64,000 nucleotides of DNA from Paraburkholderia sp. SOS3. Its GTDB lineage: Bacteria; Pseudomonadota; Gammaproteobacteria; Burkholderiales; Burkholderiaceae. Made by a program: the position numbers and the translations under genes. The stretch covers positions 620,001 to 684,000 of the forward strand of contig NZ_CP018812.1 of NCBI RefSeq assembly GCF_001922345.1, in the 5' to 3' direction. Shown one piece after another: positions 8,801-16,875 of the stretch (position 1 is the stretch's first letter; each line of letters opens with the position of its first letter). The notes beneath the pieces are model-generated. The model saw nothing but the letters and a program-made list of their open reading frames with translations, was not told the DNA's origin and made no database searches.

Positions 8801-9142
8801 CGCGCGCGGTTGCGGGAGGAACACGCGCAGCGGCTCGACGAATATCGCGGCATCGGCGCGCTGGTGCCGCCGCAAATGGCCCGCTTCAAGGCCGAACTCG
8901 AATCGACACAGGAGCAGCTTATCGGGGATCCCAAAGCATTCAGCAAGGCATCGGGCATTACCTACGCCCCCTATGTAGACCAGGAGGGCTTCGGTCAGTC
9001 GGTGGCCGGCGTGCGGCTCAAGGCAAGCACGGACATGTACGCGGAGCGCGAGATCATCTTCGACACGATCGGTTGGGCGCGATTGAAGAATCGCGAAGAC
9101 GGATCGGCTGTCGAAATCGATCCATCGGGTAAGCGCGCTTAA
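5801..9142 (+). CDS. Very large putative type III effector, family not recognised
   Basis: 1113 residues with no signal peptide or clear membrane helix. The first 70 residues are polar and rich in Ser, Pro and Gly, as in secreted type III proteins. Residues 80-620 are mostly predicted helix, with many Leu and Ala. From about residue 690 the character changes: a TNGGGGGLQGG glycine run, then alternating Ser/Thr/Gly strands (LSLGLTQQ, SASVGGSL, FGASASSG, residues 815-858) that suggest beta structure like that of AvrE-type or porin-like toxins. That likeness is an impression, not a family assignment. It sits behind a chaperone-like gene and a PIP promoter. GGAGAG precedes the ATG. It could also be a non-secreted structural protein. 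Confidence 0.55.
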   Translation: MDALSAPGPSRSGPAQEFELEEVDKHGKVSVLESAHTPQPHGGVLSRIPPQISSGRRLDTQMHVRTGARQGDTDPMQRFAALQSKLQGADSEPPSRLTSLMQSLAPANLYQKATGLLSAKPEAVDQSLAHVHRSVIGASFEHSGAQPTTLLGHLNNGGPHALSNFWSDPSIGQGVVRPSPQLLKELDRMAGKDRHLSALALSFAFQSATEPHKVAPPAAHEIGALRLLQAPDMLDKMSARVARGKPDNDPHVELAYHALQRAAQSNQFPEMLGLLGHKLDERKLDALQGMLQASALANRRAAGGEADEAGGGNTATTFARRTQSAFHQLLAHGEEAMTPQQKADVFAWQNGFRDDGPGSPLATVKARLADLAEAYGCEDDALATSPLRAARMGLGGADLRTLKEEGADVRALADSPAVETLVDLLREQTAARIHAAQSPDDKAKLIAQLVALDAWTPAQKRTNRFELNDVVNGRGFDTKQMDSVPRTALDSYCLRAARNRPVLTGEGNEQAAAPGSTEARSSADLARSALRELADTRIGIADLAHLANEYAVTDEQVRERHRSASGVETDANQLQAELPPLEQVFAQAARVIDAKSARPASSSPEDAIKLVRDFFSSAQFGNNVRYSRSRTEGLSSRGFAYNIAHQVYADAQKAAHQPVLVRGNLSTEVFSADVVRYGVATHGGEWSFGHETRYTNGGGGGLQGGRNFGPEDHTSLARIAGGLDIGFYAHDYSSFDGIMIRSMRRVNPDSVELDATPPRFAHFDKEVRDEMAELQPTIRKRSLELMERKRAGTLDEDIGDEMLKTLADKGMSSGLSLGLTQQVTTTHRSDMSASVGGSLTTAGENGARFGASASSGIEKVWRARYEQTDETGAVRVVNHREGSYTRMRGGATSGINAFVGSAGVPPTDAASASILFDEIGANAKVRFVYHKDKLVPRFCFSDAEFPDVQSYERYLNHHREEYSEMFSHLHGGDLAEGSKELDAHIELVKGIRAQNHINYARARLREEHAQRLDEYRGIGALVPPQMARFKAELESTQEQLIGDPKAFSKASGITYAPYVDQEGFGQSVAGVRLKASTDMYAEREIIFDTIGWARLKNREDGSAVEIDPSGKRA

Positions 9143-9166
9143 CGACTCGTTCGCTTTCAATCTGGG

Positions 9167-9193
9167 CAGGGTTTCGGAGAAATTCGGACCCTG
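9167..9193. terminator. Weak terminator-like inverted repeat between convergent genes
   Basis: CAGGGT and ACCCTG pair across a 15-base loop and are followed by the short T-rich stretch TGTTTCGTC. It lies 24 bases after the large effector-like gene, in the 203-base gap (9143-9345) before the convergent pilT-like gene. I see no gene in that gap. Confidence 0.35.
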
Positions 9194-9345
9194 TGTTTCG
9201 TCACGTCTGTAGCACATGCAACGATCGCGCCGAACCGTAACAGATTGTCAAAGATCGCGGGCGGCGGCGTTTCAGCGGGTAAGAATGGTCAGACGGTTAA
9301 GACATAAATGACGACGGGTTGAAAGCGGTGAGAAGGAGATACGGT

Positions 9346-10446
9346 TCAGCGATTCGTGGACGACGCCAGCAATTCATGCAGTTCGATGCGGTGGTAAGTG
9401 GAGCGCAACGCATCGCGTCCGGAGATCACTTCTTTGGCGACGAGCTGCGCGAGGTGTTCGTTGAGCGAGCGCGACATGTTGTCTTCCTTGCGGCGAATGA
9501 ATTCCGCGAGGAAATGGATTTTCGCCGGATCGACGAGCAGTGCGCTGACCTGCTGGTTGTGATTGAACAGCAGTTCGCTTGCGAGTACGAGCTGATTGCC
9601 GTCTTCGCTCGGCACGAGACTCTGGCAGATCACCCCGATCAGCGAATTGGCAAGCGAACTGGCATGCCGTTCACGCTGTTCGGCGGGGAAGAAGGACAGC
9701 AGGCGTGTGAGCGTGTTGAGCGCGCTGCTGGTGTGCATCGTCGCGAACACGAGGTGGCCGGATTCGCCGGCCTGCAGCACCGCCTCGGCGGTTTCGAGAT
9801 CGCGGATCTCGCCGACCATGATCACGTCGGGCCGCTGCCTGAGCACTTCGCGCATGCCTGTCGAAAAACTCGGCGTGTCGGTCGGCACCTCGCGTTGCGA
9901 AATGATCGACTGGTGGCTTTCGAGCCCGTATTCGATCGGCTGCTCGATGGTAACGATGTGGCAACTGCGCGTGCGGTTGATGTGATCGAGCAGCGACGCG
10001 ATGGTGGTGGTCTTGCCGGAGCCCGTCGGGCCGGTGACGAACACGATGCCCTTGCTGCTCTCGAGCATCGTGCGGATGTAGGCGGGCAGTCCGAGCTTGT
10101 CGAGCGGCAGCGGATTGAGCGGCAGGCGGCGGATCGAGATTACCGTCTTGCGGCCGCCGGATGTGCGGAATACGTGGCAGCGGAGCCGGCAGCGCGTCAG
10201 CACATATGGCCGGTCGAGCGCACCGTGCGCGAGGCGTTCGTCCCACTGCTCGTCGATCGACGCGAGCAGCGGGGACATCTCGTCGAGCAGGACCGGGCCG
10301 CCTTCGGCTTCGATCCAGCCGCGCGGGGTCTTGATCATGATCGGGCGGTCCTGCTCGATGTGAATGTCGGTAAAGACGCGGCTCCCGTCGACGAGATCGA
10401 GGATTTCGCGGGTCAGGTCGCGCAGTTCGCTGGGATGGTGGGTCAT
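9346..10446 (-). CDS. pilT: PilT-type pilus retraction ATPase
   Basis: 366-residue cytosolic hexameric ATPase of the secretion-ATPase superfamily. It contains a Walker A motif (GPTGSGKTT), the PilT/GspE aspartate box, a Walker B region (IMVGEIRD) and the His box (FATMHTSSA). PilT pulls pili back by driving pilin depolymerisation. The ATG at 10446 was chosen because the protein then begins in the usual N-terminal domain; longer in-frame starts run into low-complexity sequence in the promoter region. It is divergent from pilL, with 150 bases between them. Retraction ATPases are not universal in R64-type pili, so its presence suggests a retractile pilus. Confidence 0.9.
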   Translation of the reverse strand: MTHHPSELRDLTREILDLVDGSRVFTDIHIEQDRPIMIKTPRGWIEAEGGPVLLDEMSPLLASIDEQWDERLAHGALDRPYVLTRCRLRCHVFRTSGGRKTVISIRRLPLNPLPLDKLGLPAYIRTMLESSKGIVFVTGPTGSGKTTTIASLLDHINRTRSCHIVTIEQPIEYGLESHQSIISQREVPTDTPSFSTGMREVLRQRPDVIMVGEIRDLETAEAVLQAGESGHLVFATMHTSSALNTLTRLLSFFPAEQRERHASSLANSLIGVICQSLVPSEDGNQLVLASELLFNHNQQVSALLVDPAKIHFLAEFIRRKEDNMSRSLNEHLAQLVAKEVISGRDALRSTYHRIELHELLASSTNR

Positions 10447-10596
10447 CGTGGCGGCTCGGTGGAAAGACAACAGCAATCGTGTCAGCCCGCGGGCCGGATG
10501 TCCAGCGTGGCGACGGGAACACACGGCGGCGCATAGCGACGGTACTGGACGGCATGTAGTTGTGCCGTCAACCATTATTACGGGGTTAGACGACAG

Positions 10597-11676
10597 ATGC
10601 GTACGGTCATTGCATGGATGGCGATGCTGACTGCACTGGCGGGCGGATGGCCGGTGCACGCCCGCGCGGACGGCGCGCCGGCCGCGCAGAACAGCGGCCA
10701 GGTCACGGTCGAAGGCGATTTGCATGAAGGCACGCGCGTGGCAACGAGCGGTGCGAACGTGCCGTTGCGCACCGCGCTGCGGCTGATCTTGCCGGCTGAC
10801 TTCAGCATCAATTTGCCGAATGCAGGCGCATGGGCTGCTACGCCGGTTACCTGGCAGCAAGGCAAGCCGCTCGTGCAGACGCTGCGCGATGCGCTCGCCG
10901 GGCACCCTGAACTGGTTGCGCAAGTGGATGGCGATTTTCAGCTGGTGACGATCCGTTACCGGCAGCCGTTCGATGCACGGCCGGCCGCGCAAACGATGTC
11001 CGAGGACATCGCGCCGAACGCCGCACGCATACCCGGGCAGGCTCCCGCGCAAACCGCCGCGCAGAACGTGCCGCCGATGCTTGCGCCTGCAACGGTCGCC
11101 GTGCCCGCACCTGCGACGATACAGGCCCCGCAAACGGCGCAGACCGCGCAATCCCGCATGATGACGCCCGCATCGCCTGTCTTCGCCGCGTCTCAGGCGG
11201 TGGCAGCGCACGCCGCGGCACGTAACGCAGCGCACGCCGCTGCAGCGGGCATAACAGGTGCGTCCCCCAAACCATCGGGGATCGCCTCGACGCAAGTCGC
11301 TCCGGGCCCGACGCAAGTCGCACAAGCGACGCAAGCGGACCGCACGCCGGCCCCGACGGAAGTGGCGGACCCCGCGCTCGCACCGATATCGGCGGTGGCT
11401 CCTGCGCCGCCGCCCGTACAGCAAACGTGGCGCATCGAGCCGTCCGATCGCACGGTACGCGCGGCGCTGACGCGCTGGGCGCAGGACGCGGGCTGGCAGC
11501 TTGTCTGGGAAGCGCCAACCGACTTCAGCATCGACGCGGCCGCCACGGTGCACGGCACATTCGACGAGGCGCTGCAGCAGGTGGTGAGCGCGCTCGCTCA
11601 TTCGAATGCGCCGGTGCAGGCCATTCTTTATCAAGGCAACAAAGTTCTTCGAATCGTCGCCAAGGGGGCAGCGTGA
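10597..11676 (+). CDS. pilL: PilL-like type IVb pilus protein with TcpQ domain
   Basis: 359 residues. A signal peptide ends near HARADG (about residue 25), without a lipobox. A central low-complexity region, about residues 130-270, is rich in Ala, Pro, Thr and Gln. The C-terminal 90 residues (from TWRIEPSDRTVRAALTRWAQ) match the TcpQ/PilL domain found in R64 and toxin-coregulated pilus systems, which helps place the outer-membrane secretin. It is the first gene of the pilus operon, and its stop overlaps the pilN start (TGATG). The N-terminal half also looks like a partial copy of the same domain (VPLRTALRLILP). Confidence 0.8.
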   Translation: MRTVIAWMAMLTALAGGWPVHARADGAPAAQNSGQVTVEGDLHEGTRVATSGANVPLRTALRLILPADFSINLPNAGAWAATPVTWQQGKPLVQTLRDALAGHPELVAQVDGDFQLVTIRYRQPFDARPAAQTMSEDIAPNAARIPGQAPAQTAAQNVPPMLAPATVAVPAPATIQAPQTAQTAQSRMMTPASPVFAASQAVAAHAAARNAAHAAAAGITGASPKPSGIASTQVAPGPTQVAQATQADRTPAPTEVADPALAPISAVAPAPPPVQQTWRIEPSDRTVRAALTRWAQDAGWQLVWEAPTDFSIDAAATVHGTFDEALQQVVSALAHSNAPVQAILYQGNKVLRIVAKGAA

Positions 11677-13382
11677 TGCGCAACACGATTTTGCCGCTCG
11701 CGCTCGCCGCGATTTTTCTCGCGGGCTGCACGGGCCTTTCGCAACGGATCTCGGATGCCGTCTCGCACGATCGGAACGCGACGCAGAGCGCACTTGCTTC
11801 GACCCGCGACGGTCAGGCGAGCCTTGCGCAATCGTCTGACGGCGTGATTGTCAATCACGGTTTGTGGCTATCGGGCAATCCGATCCGGCTCGCGCACGAA
11901 CGCACGCTGCCCGGCGTATTCTCGCAGCCGGCCACGTTCGATCGCGACGTCGCGTCGCTGCAGGAGTTCGCCGAGCACATCGCGCGCCTCACGCATGTTC
12001 CGACGCGCGTCGCACCGAATGCGCTGGCCGGTTCGCGCACGCCCGCGGCGGTGGCGCCAACCGTGCCGGTGATCGGCGCGGCACCGCCGCCGCTGCCGAC
12101 GCTGCCGGGGCTGACCGCCGAAGGCAGCGGACGCGGTGCCGCCGCGTCGGCCGGCGTCGCGCAACCGACGCACATCGCGTACCGCAACGGCGATCTGCGA
12201 GGGTTGCTCGATGCGGCTGCGACCCGTTTCGGCGTGTCGTGGAAATTCGCGGACGGCGCGATCGTCTTCTTCTTCACCGATACGCGCACGTTCCAGGTCA
12301 GCGCGATTCCGGGCGACGCGACGATCAACGCGAACGTGATGAGCGGTTCCACCAGCGACGGATCGAGCGCGTCGTCGAACGGCTATGGGTCGTCCTCCGG
12401 CGGCGGCGCGGGCATCATGGCCGGCGGCGCGGGCGGCGGCGGCACGCCGAGCGTGACGTCGAACAACACCGCGAATACGGTCGTGAACTCGCAGCTGTCG
12501 GTGTTCAACAGCTTGCGCGCGTCGATTCAGGCAATGCTCTCGCCGTACGGTAGTGTGGTGTCGTCGCCGGCAACCGGCTCGATTACCGTCACCGACACGC
12601 CCGACGTGCTCGATCGCGTCGCATCGTATATGGACGAGGAGAACGCGACGCTGTCGAAGCAGGTGCTGATCAACGTCACGGTGCTATCGGTCACGCAGTC
12701 TGCTCAGGATAGCTATGGAATCAACTGGAACGCGGTGTATCAGGCGCTGGGCACCGCGTTTACCGTGACCAACACGTTTCCGACCACCGCGACCAATCCG
12801 GTGTCGTTCGCGGCCCAGGTGATCACGCCGTCGAGCCGCGCGGCCGGCACCCAGGCGATGATCAGCGCGCTCTCGAGTCAGGGCACGGTGCGCCGCAAGA
12901 CCTCGGCGTCGATCACCACGCTCAACAACCAGCCGGTGCCGGTGCAGGTAGCAACGCAGCAGGGCTACCTCGCATCGGTGTCGACCACCAACACGGCGAA
13001 TGTCGGCTCGCAGACATCGCTCGTGCCGGGCACCATCACGACCGGCTTCAACATGACCTTGCTGCCGCATCTGCTCGACAACGGCACGGTGCTGCTGCAG
13101 TTCTACACGAACATCTCGTCGCTGGTCGACCTGCAGACCGTGACGAGCGGCGGTCAGCAGATCCAGACGCCCGACGTGGATACGCGGAACTTCCTGCAAC
13201 GCGTGTCGATGAAGTCCGGCGAGACGCTGGTGCTAAGCGGCTACGAGGGTACCAACGACAACCTCGCGCAGCAGGGCGTCGGCAAGCCGACCCATTACTT
13301 CTTCGGCGGTGGCTATGACGGCACGCGCCAGCGCGAAGTGATCGTGATCCTGATCACGCCGATCATGATGAACGGCGCGTGA
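11676..13382 (+). CDS. pilN: PilN, type IVb pilus secretin lipoprotein
   Basis: 568 residues. A lipoprotein signal ends in LAGC, so Cys20 or a near neighbour should be lipidated. Two N-terminal secretin subdomains, a Gly/Ser-rich insert near residues 220-265 and the C-terminal secretin barrel follow (GTVRRKTSASITTLNNQPVP, NGTVLLQFYT, ending in REVIVILITPIMM). It forms the outer-membrane ring through which the pilus emerges. I chose ATG 11676, which overlaps the pilL stop by one base and gives the lipobox at the right place. It is distinct from the two T3SS-type secretins further along. Confidence 0.9.
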   Translation: MRNTILPLALAAIFLAGCTGLSQRISDAVSHDRNATQSALASTRDGQASLAQSSDGVIVNHGLWLSGNPIRLAHERTLPGVFSQPATFDRDVASLQEFAEHIARLTHVPTRVAPNALAGSRTPAAVAPTVPVIGAAPPPLPTLPGLTAEGSGRGAAASAGVAQPTHIAYRNGDLRGLLDAAATRFGVSWKFADGAIVFFFTDTRTFQVSAIPGDATINANVMSGSTSDGSSASSNGYGSSSGGGAGIMAGGAGGGGTPSVTSNNTANTVVNSQLSVFNSLRASIQAMLSPYGSVVSSPATGSITVTDTPDVLDRVASYMDEENATLSKQVLINVTVLSVTQSAQDSYGINWNAVYQALGTAFTVTNTFPTTATNPVSFAAQVITPSSRAAGTQAMISALSSQGTVRRKTSASITTLNNQPVPVQVATQQGYLASVSTTNTANVGSQTSLVPGTITTGFNMTLLPHLLDNGTVLLQFYTNISSLVDLQTVTSGGQQIQTPDVDTRNFLQRVSMKSGETLVLSGYEGTNDNLAQQGVGKPTHYFFGGGYDGTRQREVIVILITPIMMNGA

Positions 13383-13411
13383 GCGGCGGCACCCGTCAAC
13401 GGAAACGTGCC

Positions 13412-14704
13412 ATGGCCACCCAAATCATTCAGATCGACCGGCAGCGCTTCGTTTGCGGACTGTTCTGGCAGTCGCTGTCGCGCCGCCATGAGCTGCGCAA
13501 GGAAGGCATCGAACTCGCAAAGAAGCTGAACTTCGAGCTGATGGTGTTGCGCATCGACCGCGGCGTGGCCGCCGCGGGCTTCGCCAATACGCGCGAAGGC
13601 GCGCAGGCGGGTGTGCCTTCGCTCGGCGTGATCGTGTCGAAGACGGTCGCGATGGAAGGCGCGTTCTACGAGGGCCGGCAGCAAAGCGCGCCGAACTGGC
13701 TCGGCGCATTCAGGCTGCCCGATGGCCGCTGGGCATACTTCGCCGTGCGCGACGGCTCGTTCCTGCCGAACGGCGACTGGATCGGTGATAGCGACGAGGT
13801 GTTCGAACGGCTCAATTCGGACTATGCGCTGGGCGGCTGGAACGTCGTCATCGGCGACAGCGAAATAGAAGGGATGGGGTTCCACAACTTCTATCCACGC
13901 CGGATCGAGGAACTGCTCGGCCGGCGCCGCGGCCAACGCGCGCCGGTGCCACGCTGGGCACGGCTGCGCCCGGTCTCGCACCGGATCTCGTGGCGCAGGC
14001 TCGTGCTCGTGGCCGGTGTGCTCGCCGGCGCGTCGCTCGTCGCGTATGGGTGGCTTGCGCATCGCCGTCACGTTTTCGAAGGCGAGCGTGCGCGCCTGTT
14101 CGATGCGGCGCGCGCGCGGCTCGCGCAGGAGGCGGCGACGCGTCGGGAAGCCGAAGTGCATCCATGGGCCACGTTGCCGACTCCGTCGCGCTTCGCACGC
14201 GCGTGTATCGAGCATTTCACGCAACTGGCGCCCGGCGGTTGGGAACTCGAGCATTTCATCTGCCAGCCGGGGCGCGTCGAGTACGTCTGGTCGCGCAACG
14301 GTTCAACCGTCGCGCTGCTGCTCTCGCGCGAGCCGCGAGCGCTGCTCGACAGCGCGGGCGAGCACGCCTCGCTGTCGCAGCCAGCGCCGATGGGTGCGGG
14401 TGTCGACGACACGCTGCTCGCACACACCGGCGTCAACGCGCGACTGCTGTCGCGGTTCCAGTTGCTCGATATGCCGCTCACGCTTGCGCCGCTGCCCGAG
14501 AGTGCACCGGCCGGCACACTTTCGCAACTGGGGCGGCCCACACCGCCGGTGCGGACGTGGCACGCGTGGCGGCTGCAGGCGAGCCTCGGCGCCATGCCGC
14601 CGGTTGCGCTCGCGCAGTATCTGGATGAGCCCGGCGTGCGGCTCGACAAGTTGACCTATCAGGCGGGCACATGGTCCGCGCAAGGAGTCGTCTATGCAAA
14701 CTGA
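13412..14704 (+). CDS. pilO: PilO, type IVb pilus assembly protein
   Basis: 430 residues. A cytoplasmic N-terminal domain (IDRQRFVCGLFWQSLSRR, WAYFAVRDG) is followed by one membrane helix near residues 195-215 (LVLVAGVLAGASLVAYGWL) and a periplasmic C-terminal part. This is the layout of PilO2-family proteins of R64-like pili, which link inner- and outer-membrane parts. ATG 13412 has GGAAAC upstream; the GTG at 13379 is an alternative but would overlap the pilN stop. The end overlaps pilP by 11 bases, which suggests coupled translation. Confidence 0.82.
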   Translation: MATQIIQIDRQRFVCGLFWQSLSRRHELRKEGIELAKKLNFELMVLRIDRGVAAAGFANTREGAQAGVPSLGVIVSKTVAMEGAFYEGRQQSAPNWLGAFRLPDGRWAYFAVRDGSFLPNGDWIGDSDEVFERLNSDYALGGWNVVIGDSEIEGMGFHNFYPRRIEELLGRRRGQRAPVPRWARLRPVSHRISWRRLVLVAGVLAGASLVAYGWLAHRRHVFEGERARLFDAARARLAQEAATRREAEVHPWATLPTPSRFARACIEHFTQLAPGGWELEHFICQPGRVEYVWSRNGSTVALLLSREPRALLDSAGEHASLSQPAPMGAGVDDTLLAHTGVNARLLSRFQLLDMPLTLAPLPESAPAGTLSQLGRPTPPVRTWHAWRLQASLGAMPPVALAQYLDEPGVRLDKLTYQAGTWSAQGVVYAN

Positions 14705-15269
14705 TCTGCTTTTTCGCGTGCGGCTCGCGGCGTTTGCGGGCTGCCTCGCGTGGAGCGCGGCAGGCCATGCCGCCACCGGGCAAGGCGCCTCGCGCGACAC
14801 GCAACAAAGCGAACCGTCTGGCTCGACGACGTCGAATGCGGCGGACGAACTCATGCATCTGCAGGAGCAGACGCTGCTGCTCAAAGCGCAGCTCAAGAAG
14901 CTCGACGCGCAGGCGCAGGTGGCTGAACGCACGGCGGCGCTGTCGCGGCTCGGCGGCGGCGGCGCGGATGACATCGACAGCGGCCGCGGCGCATTGCGTG
15001 TGGTCGCGATCGAGGGGCTGGGTCGCCGCCTCTCGGCGACGCTGCAGACGGTCGACGGTCAACAGTTCGACGTGGCCGCGGGTGATCAATTGCCCAACGG
15101 TGTGCGCATCGTGTCGGTGGCGGCGAATGAGGTGCTCGCGCGCTCGAACAGCGGCCGCACGCTGCACCTGATGCCGGTTCTGTCGCGCGGTGCCGTTCCT
15201 TACGGCCCGGCGCCGGCCGCCGGCGTGCCCGGTTTGCCCTCCGGCTTTCCGGCAATGCCGAGGGAGTGA
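14694..15269 (+). CDS. pilP: PilP, type IVb pilus biogenesis protein
   Basis: 191 residues with a signal peptide ending near GHAATG, a coiled-coil segment (LMHLQEQTLLLKAQLKKLDAQ) at about residues 52-80, and a small C-terminal beta domain (VVAIEGLGRRLSATLQ, AGDQLPNGVRIVSV). The layout is that of PilP in R64-type systems, a periplasmic protein needed for assembly. It overlaps pilO by 11 bases and ends 4 bases before pilQ. The family is poorly conserved, so the name rests partly on position. Confidence 0.78.
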   Translation: MQTDLLFRVRLAAFAGCLAWSAAGHAATGQGASRDTQQSEPSGSTTSNAADELMHLQEQTLLLKAQLKKLDAQAQVAERTAALSRLGGGGADDIDSGRGALRVVAIEGLGRRLSATLQTVDGQQFDVAAGDQLPNGVRIVSVAANEVLARSNSGRTLHLMPVLSRGAVPYGPAPAAGVPGLPSGFPAMPRE

Positions 15270-15273
15270 TTCG

Positions 15274-16875
15274 ATGAGTACAGCCATTTTGCTGAAGCCC
15301 TCGATGAATGCCGTCGAAACAGCGCCGGCTCCCCATGCGCGTGGCGCGTGTCCGCTTTCCGACGATGGCCCGCTGGCCGCGAGCGCGGAGGAGCGCAAGC
15401 TGCTATGCCTGCTTGACGACGGCCGGTTGCTGATCGCCGAGGGGCATGAGATGAACCCATACGTGCTGTCCTACCGCGCCCGGCTCGAGCGATTGAACTT
15501 CGCGTACCGCGCTTATGCGGTCGGTCTCGACGAAGTGCGCCGCGCGTATGAGGGGATGCGGCGCGACGGTACCGCCGAGCGTCTCGATCACACCGCGATG
15601 CAGGTGCTGGCGAAGGAACTGATCGCGCAGGCATGTCGCGAGCGCGCGTCGGACATTCATATTCGCGTGAAGCGCTTCAGCACCGAGATTCTGTTTCGGA
15701 TTCACAACGAACTGGTACGCGTGAGCGAGCAGACCCGCGAGCACGGTGCGCGACTGCTGGCGACGCTCTATTCGGCCATGGCGAGCGTATCGGATAACAC
15801 ATACAAGCCAAGCGAGCGCCAGGACGCGAGCATCGGCGATCGCGATAAGCTCCCCGCGCAGCTGTTCGGCGTGCGGATCGCGACCGCGCCGACCAGCATC
15901 GGCAATGTGATGGTGTTGCGTCTGCTGTACAACGATGCGGGCGAATCGACCGAACTCGATCGGCTCGGTTTTACGGGTGCGCAGTCGCGGCAGATCGGCG
16001 AGCTGCGACACCTCCCGCATGGCATGAACATCATCAGCGGCCCGACCGGTTCCGGCAAGTCGACCACGTTGCAGCGCGTGCTGCTCGGCCAGCTCGGCGA
16101 GTCCAACGGCAGCCTGCACGTCATTACGGTCGAGGATCCGGTCGAGTATCCAATCGTGGGCGCCGTGCAGACGCCGGTGGTCAATGCGTCGACCGAAGAA
16201 GCGCGCTCGCTTGCATTCGCGGCGGCGATCGCGAACGCGATGCGTCTGGACCCGGACACGATCATGATCGGCGAAGTGCGTGATCGGGCATCGGCGCAAG
16301 GCGCGCTACGCGCATCGATGACCGGACACCAGGTATGGACCACCGTCCATGCGAATGGCGCGCTTGCGATCGTCGACCGCCTGATCGACCTCGGCTTGCC
16401 GCTGCGCATGGTGACCGACGAATCCGTCGTCACGGGGCTCATCAGCCAGCGGCTCGTCAAGCTACTGTGTCCGCATTGCAAGGTGCGTTTCGCCGATTCG
16501 GGCGCTGCGCGCGACAGCGACCTTGCCGCGCGGCTGCGGCAAACGGTCGGCGGCGAGTACGAGGCGGTCTGCGCGCAGGGCGCCGGCTGCCCGCATTGCA
16601 TGGGTCGCGGAACGATCGCCCGCACCGTGGTCGCCGAGGTGGTGCGCACCGACGCCGAGTTTTTCGCATTGCTGCGCGATGGCGACAAGGCTTCCGCGAC
16701 CGCTTACTGGCTCGACCAGTTGGGCGGTCAGACCATCGTCGAGCACGCCCTCGCGAAGGTTGCCGCGGGGCTCGTCGATCCGCGCATGGCGGAGCGCGTG
16801 GTCGGCCGGCTCGTCGCGCGCGGCGAGCCGGCGCGGCTGCGTCCGGTGCGCATCGGGGGCGGCCATGCGTCTTGA
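15274..16875 (+). CDS. pilQ: PilQ, pilus extension ATPase (GspE/PilB superfamily)
   Basis: 533-residue cytosolic ATPase that powers pilin polymerisation. It has a Walker A motif (ISGPTGSGKSTT), aspartate box (ITVEDPVEY), Walker B (IMIGEVRD) and His box (WTTVHANGA). A four-cysteine zinc-binding site follows, from LLCPHC and GCPHC, as in PilB and GspE. The SDIHIR motif near residue 130 is also typical. ATG 15274 follows AGGGAG and begins 4 bases after pilP. It overlaps pilR by 11 bases. Confidence 0.92.
   Translation: MSTAILLKPSMNAVETAPAPHARGACPLSDDGPLAASAEERKLLCLLDDGRLLIAEGHEMNPYVLSYRARLERLNFAYRAYAVGLDEVRRAYEGMRRDGTAERLDHTAMQVLAKELIAQACRERASDIHIRVKRFSTEILFRIHNELVRVSEQTREHGARLLATLYSAMASVSDNTYKPSERQDASIGDRDKLPAQLFGVRIATAPTSIGNVMVLRLLYNDAGESTELDRLGFTGAQSRQIGELRHLPHGMNIISGPTGSGKSTTLQRVLLGQLGESNGSLHVITVEDPVEYPIVGAVQTPVVNASTEEARSLAFAAAIANAMRLDPDTIMIGEVRDRASAQGALRASMTGHQVWTTVHANGALAIVDRLIDLGLPLRMVTDESVVTGLISQRLVKLLCPHCKVRFADSGAARDSDLAARLRQTVGGEYEAVCAQGAGCPHCMGRGTIARTVVAEVVRTDAEFFALLRDGDKASATAYWLDQLGGQTIVEHALAKVAAGLVDPRMAERVVGRLVARGEPARLRPVRIGGGHAS

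Noticed and set aside
7112..9217. 701-residue minus-strand frame across the large effector-like gene
   Set aside because: Composition is Arg/His/Leu-rich with no recognisable segment. The plus-strand frame has a ribosome-binding site and the better start, although both are long.
9143..9345. Several TTCG motifs (9150, 9173, 9183, 9197) as a PIP box
   Set aside because: Spacings are 19, 10, 20 and other values; none gives 16 bases, and no gene starts nearby on the right strand.
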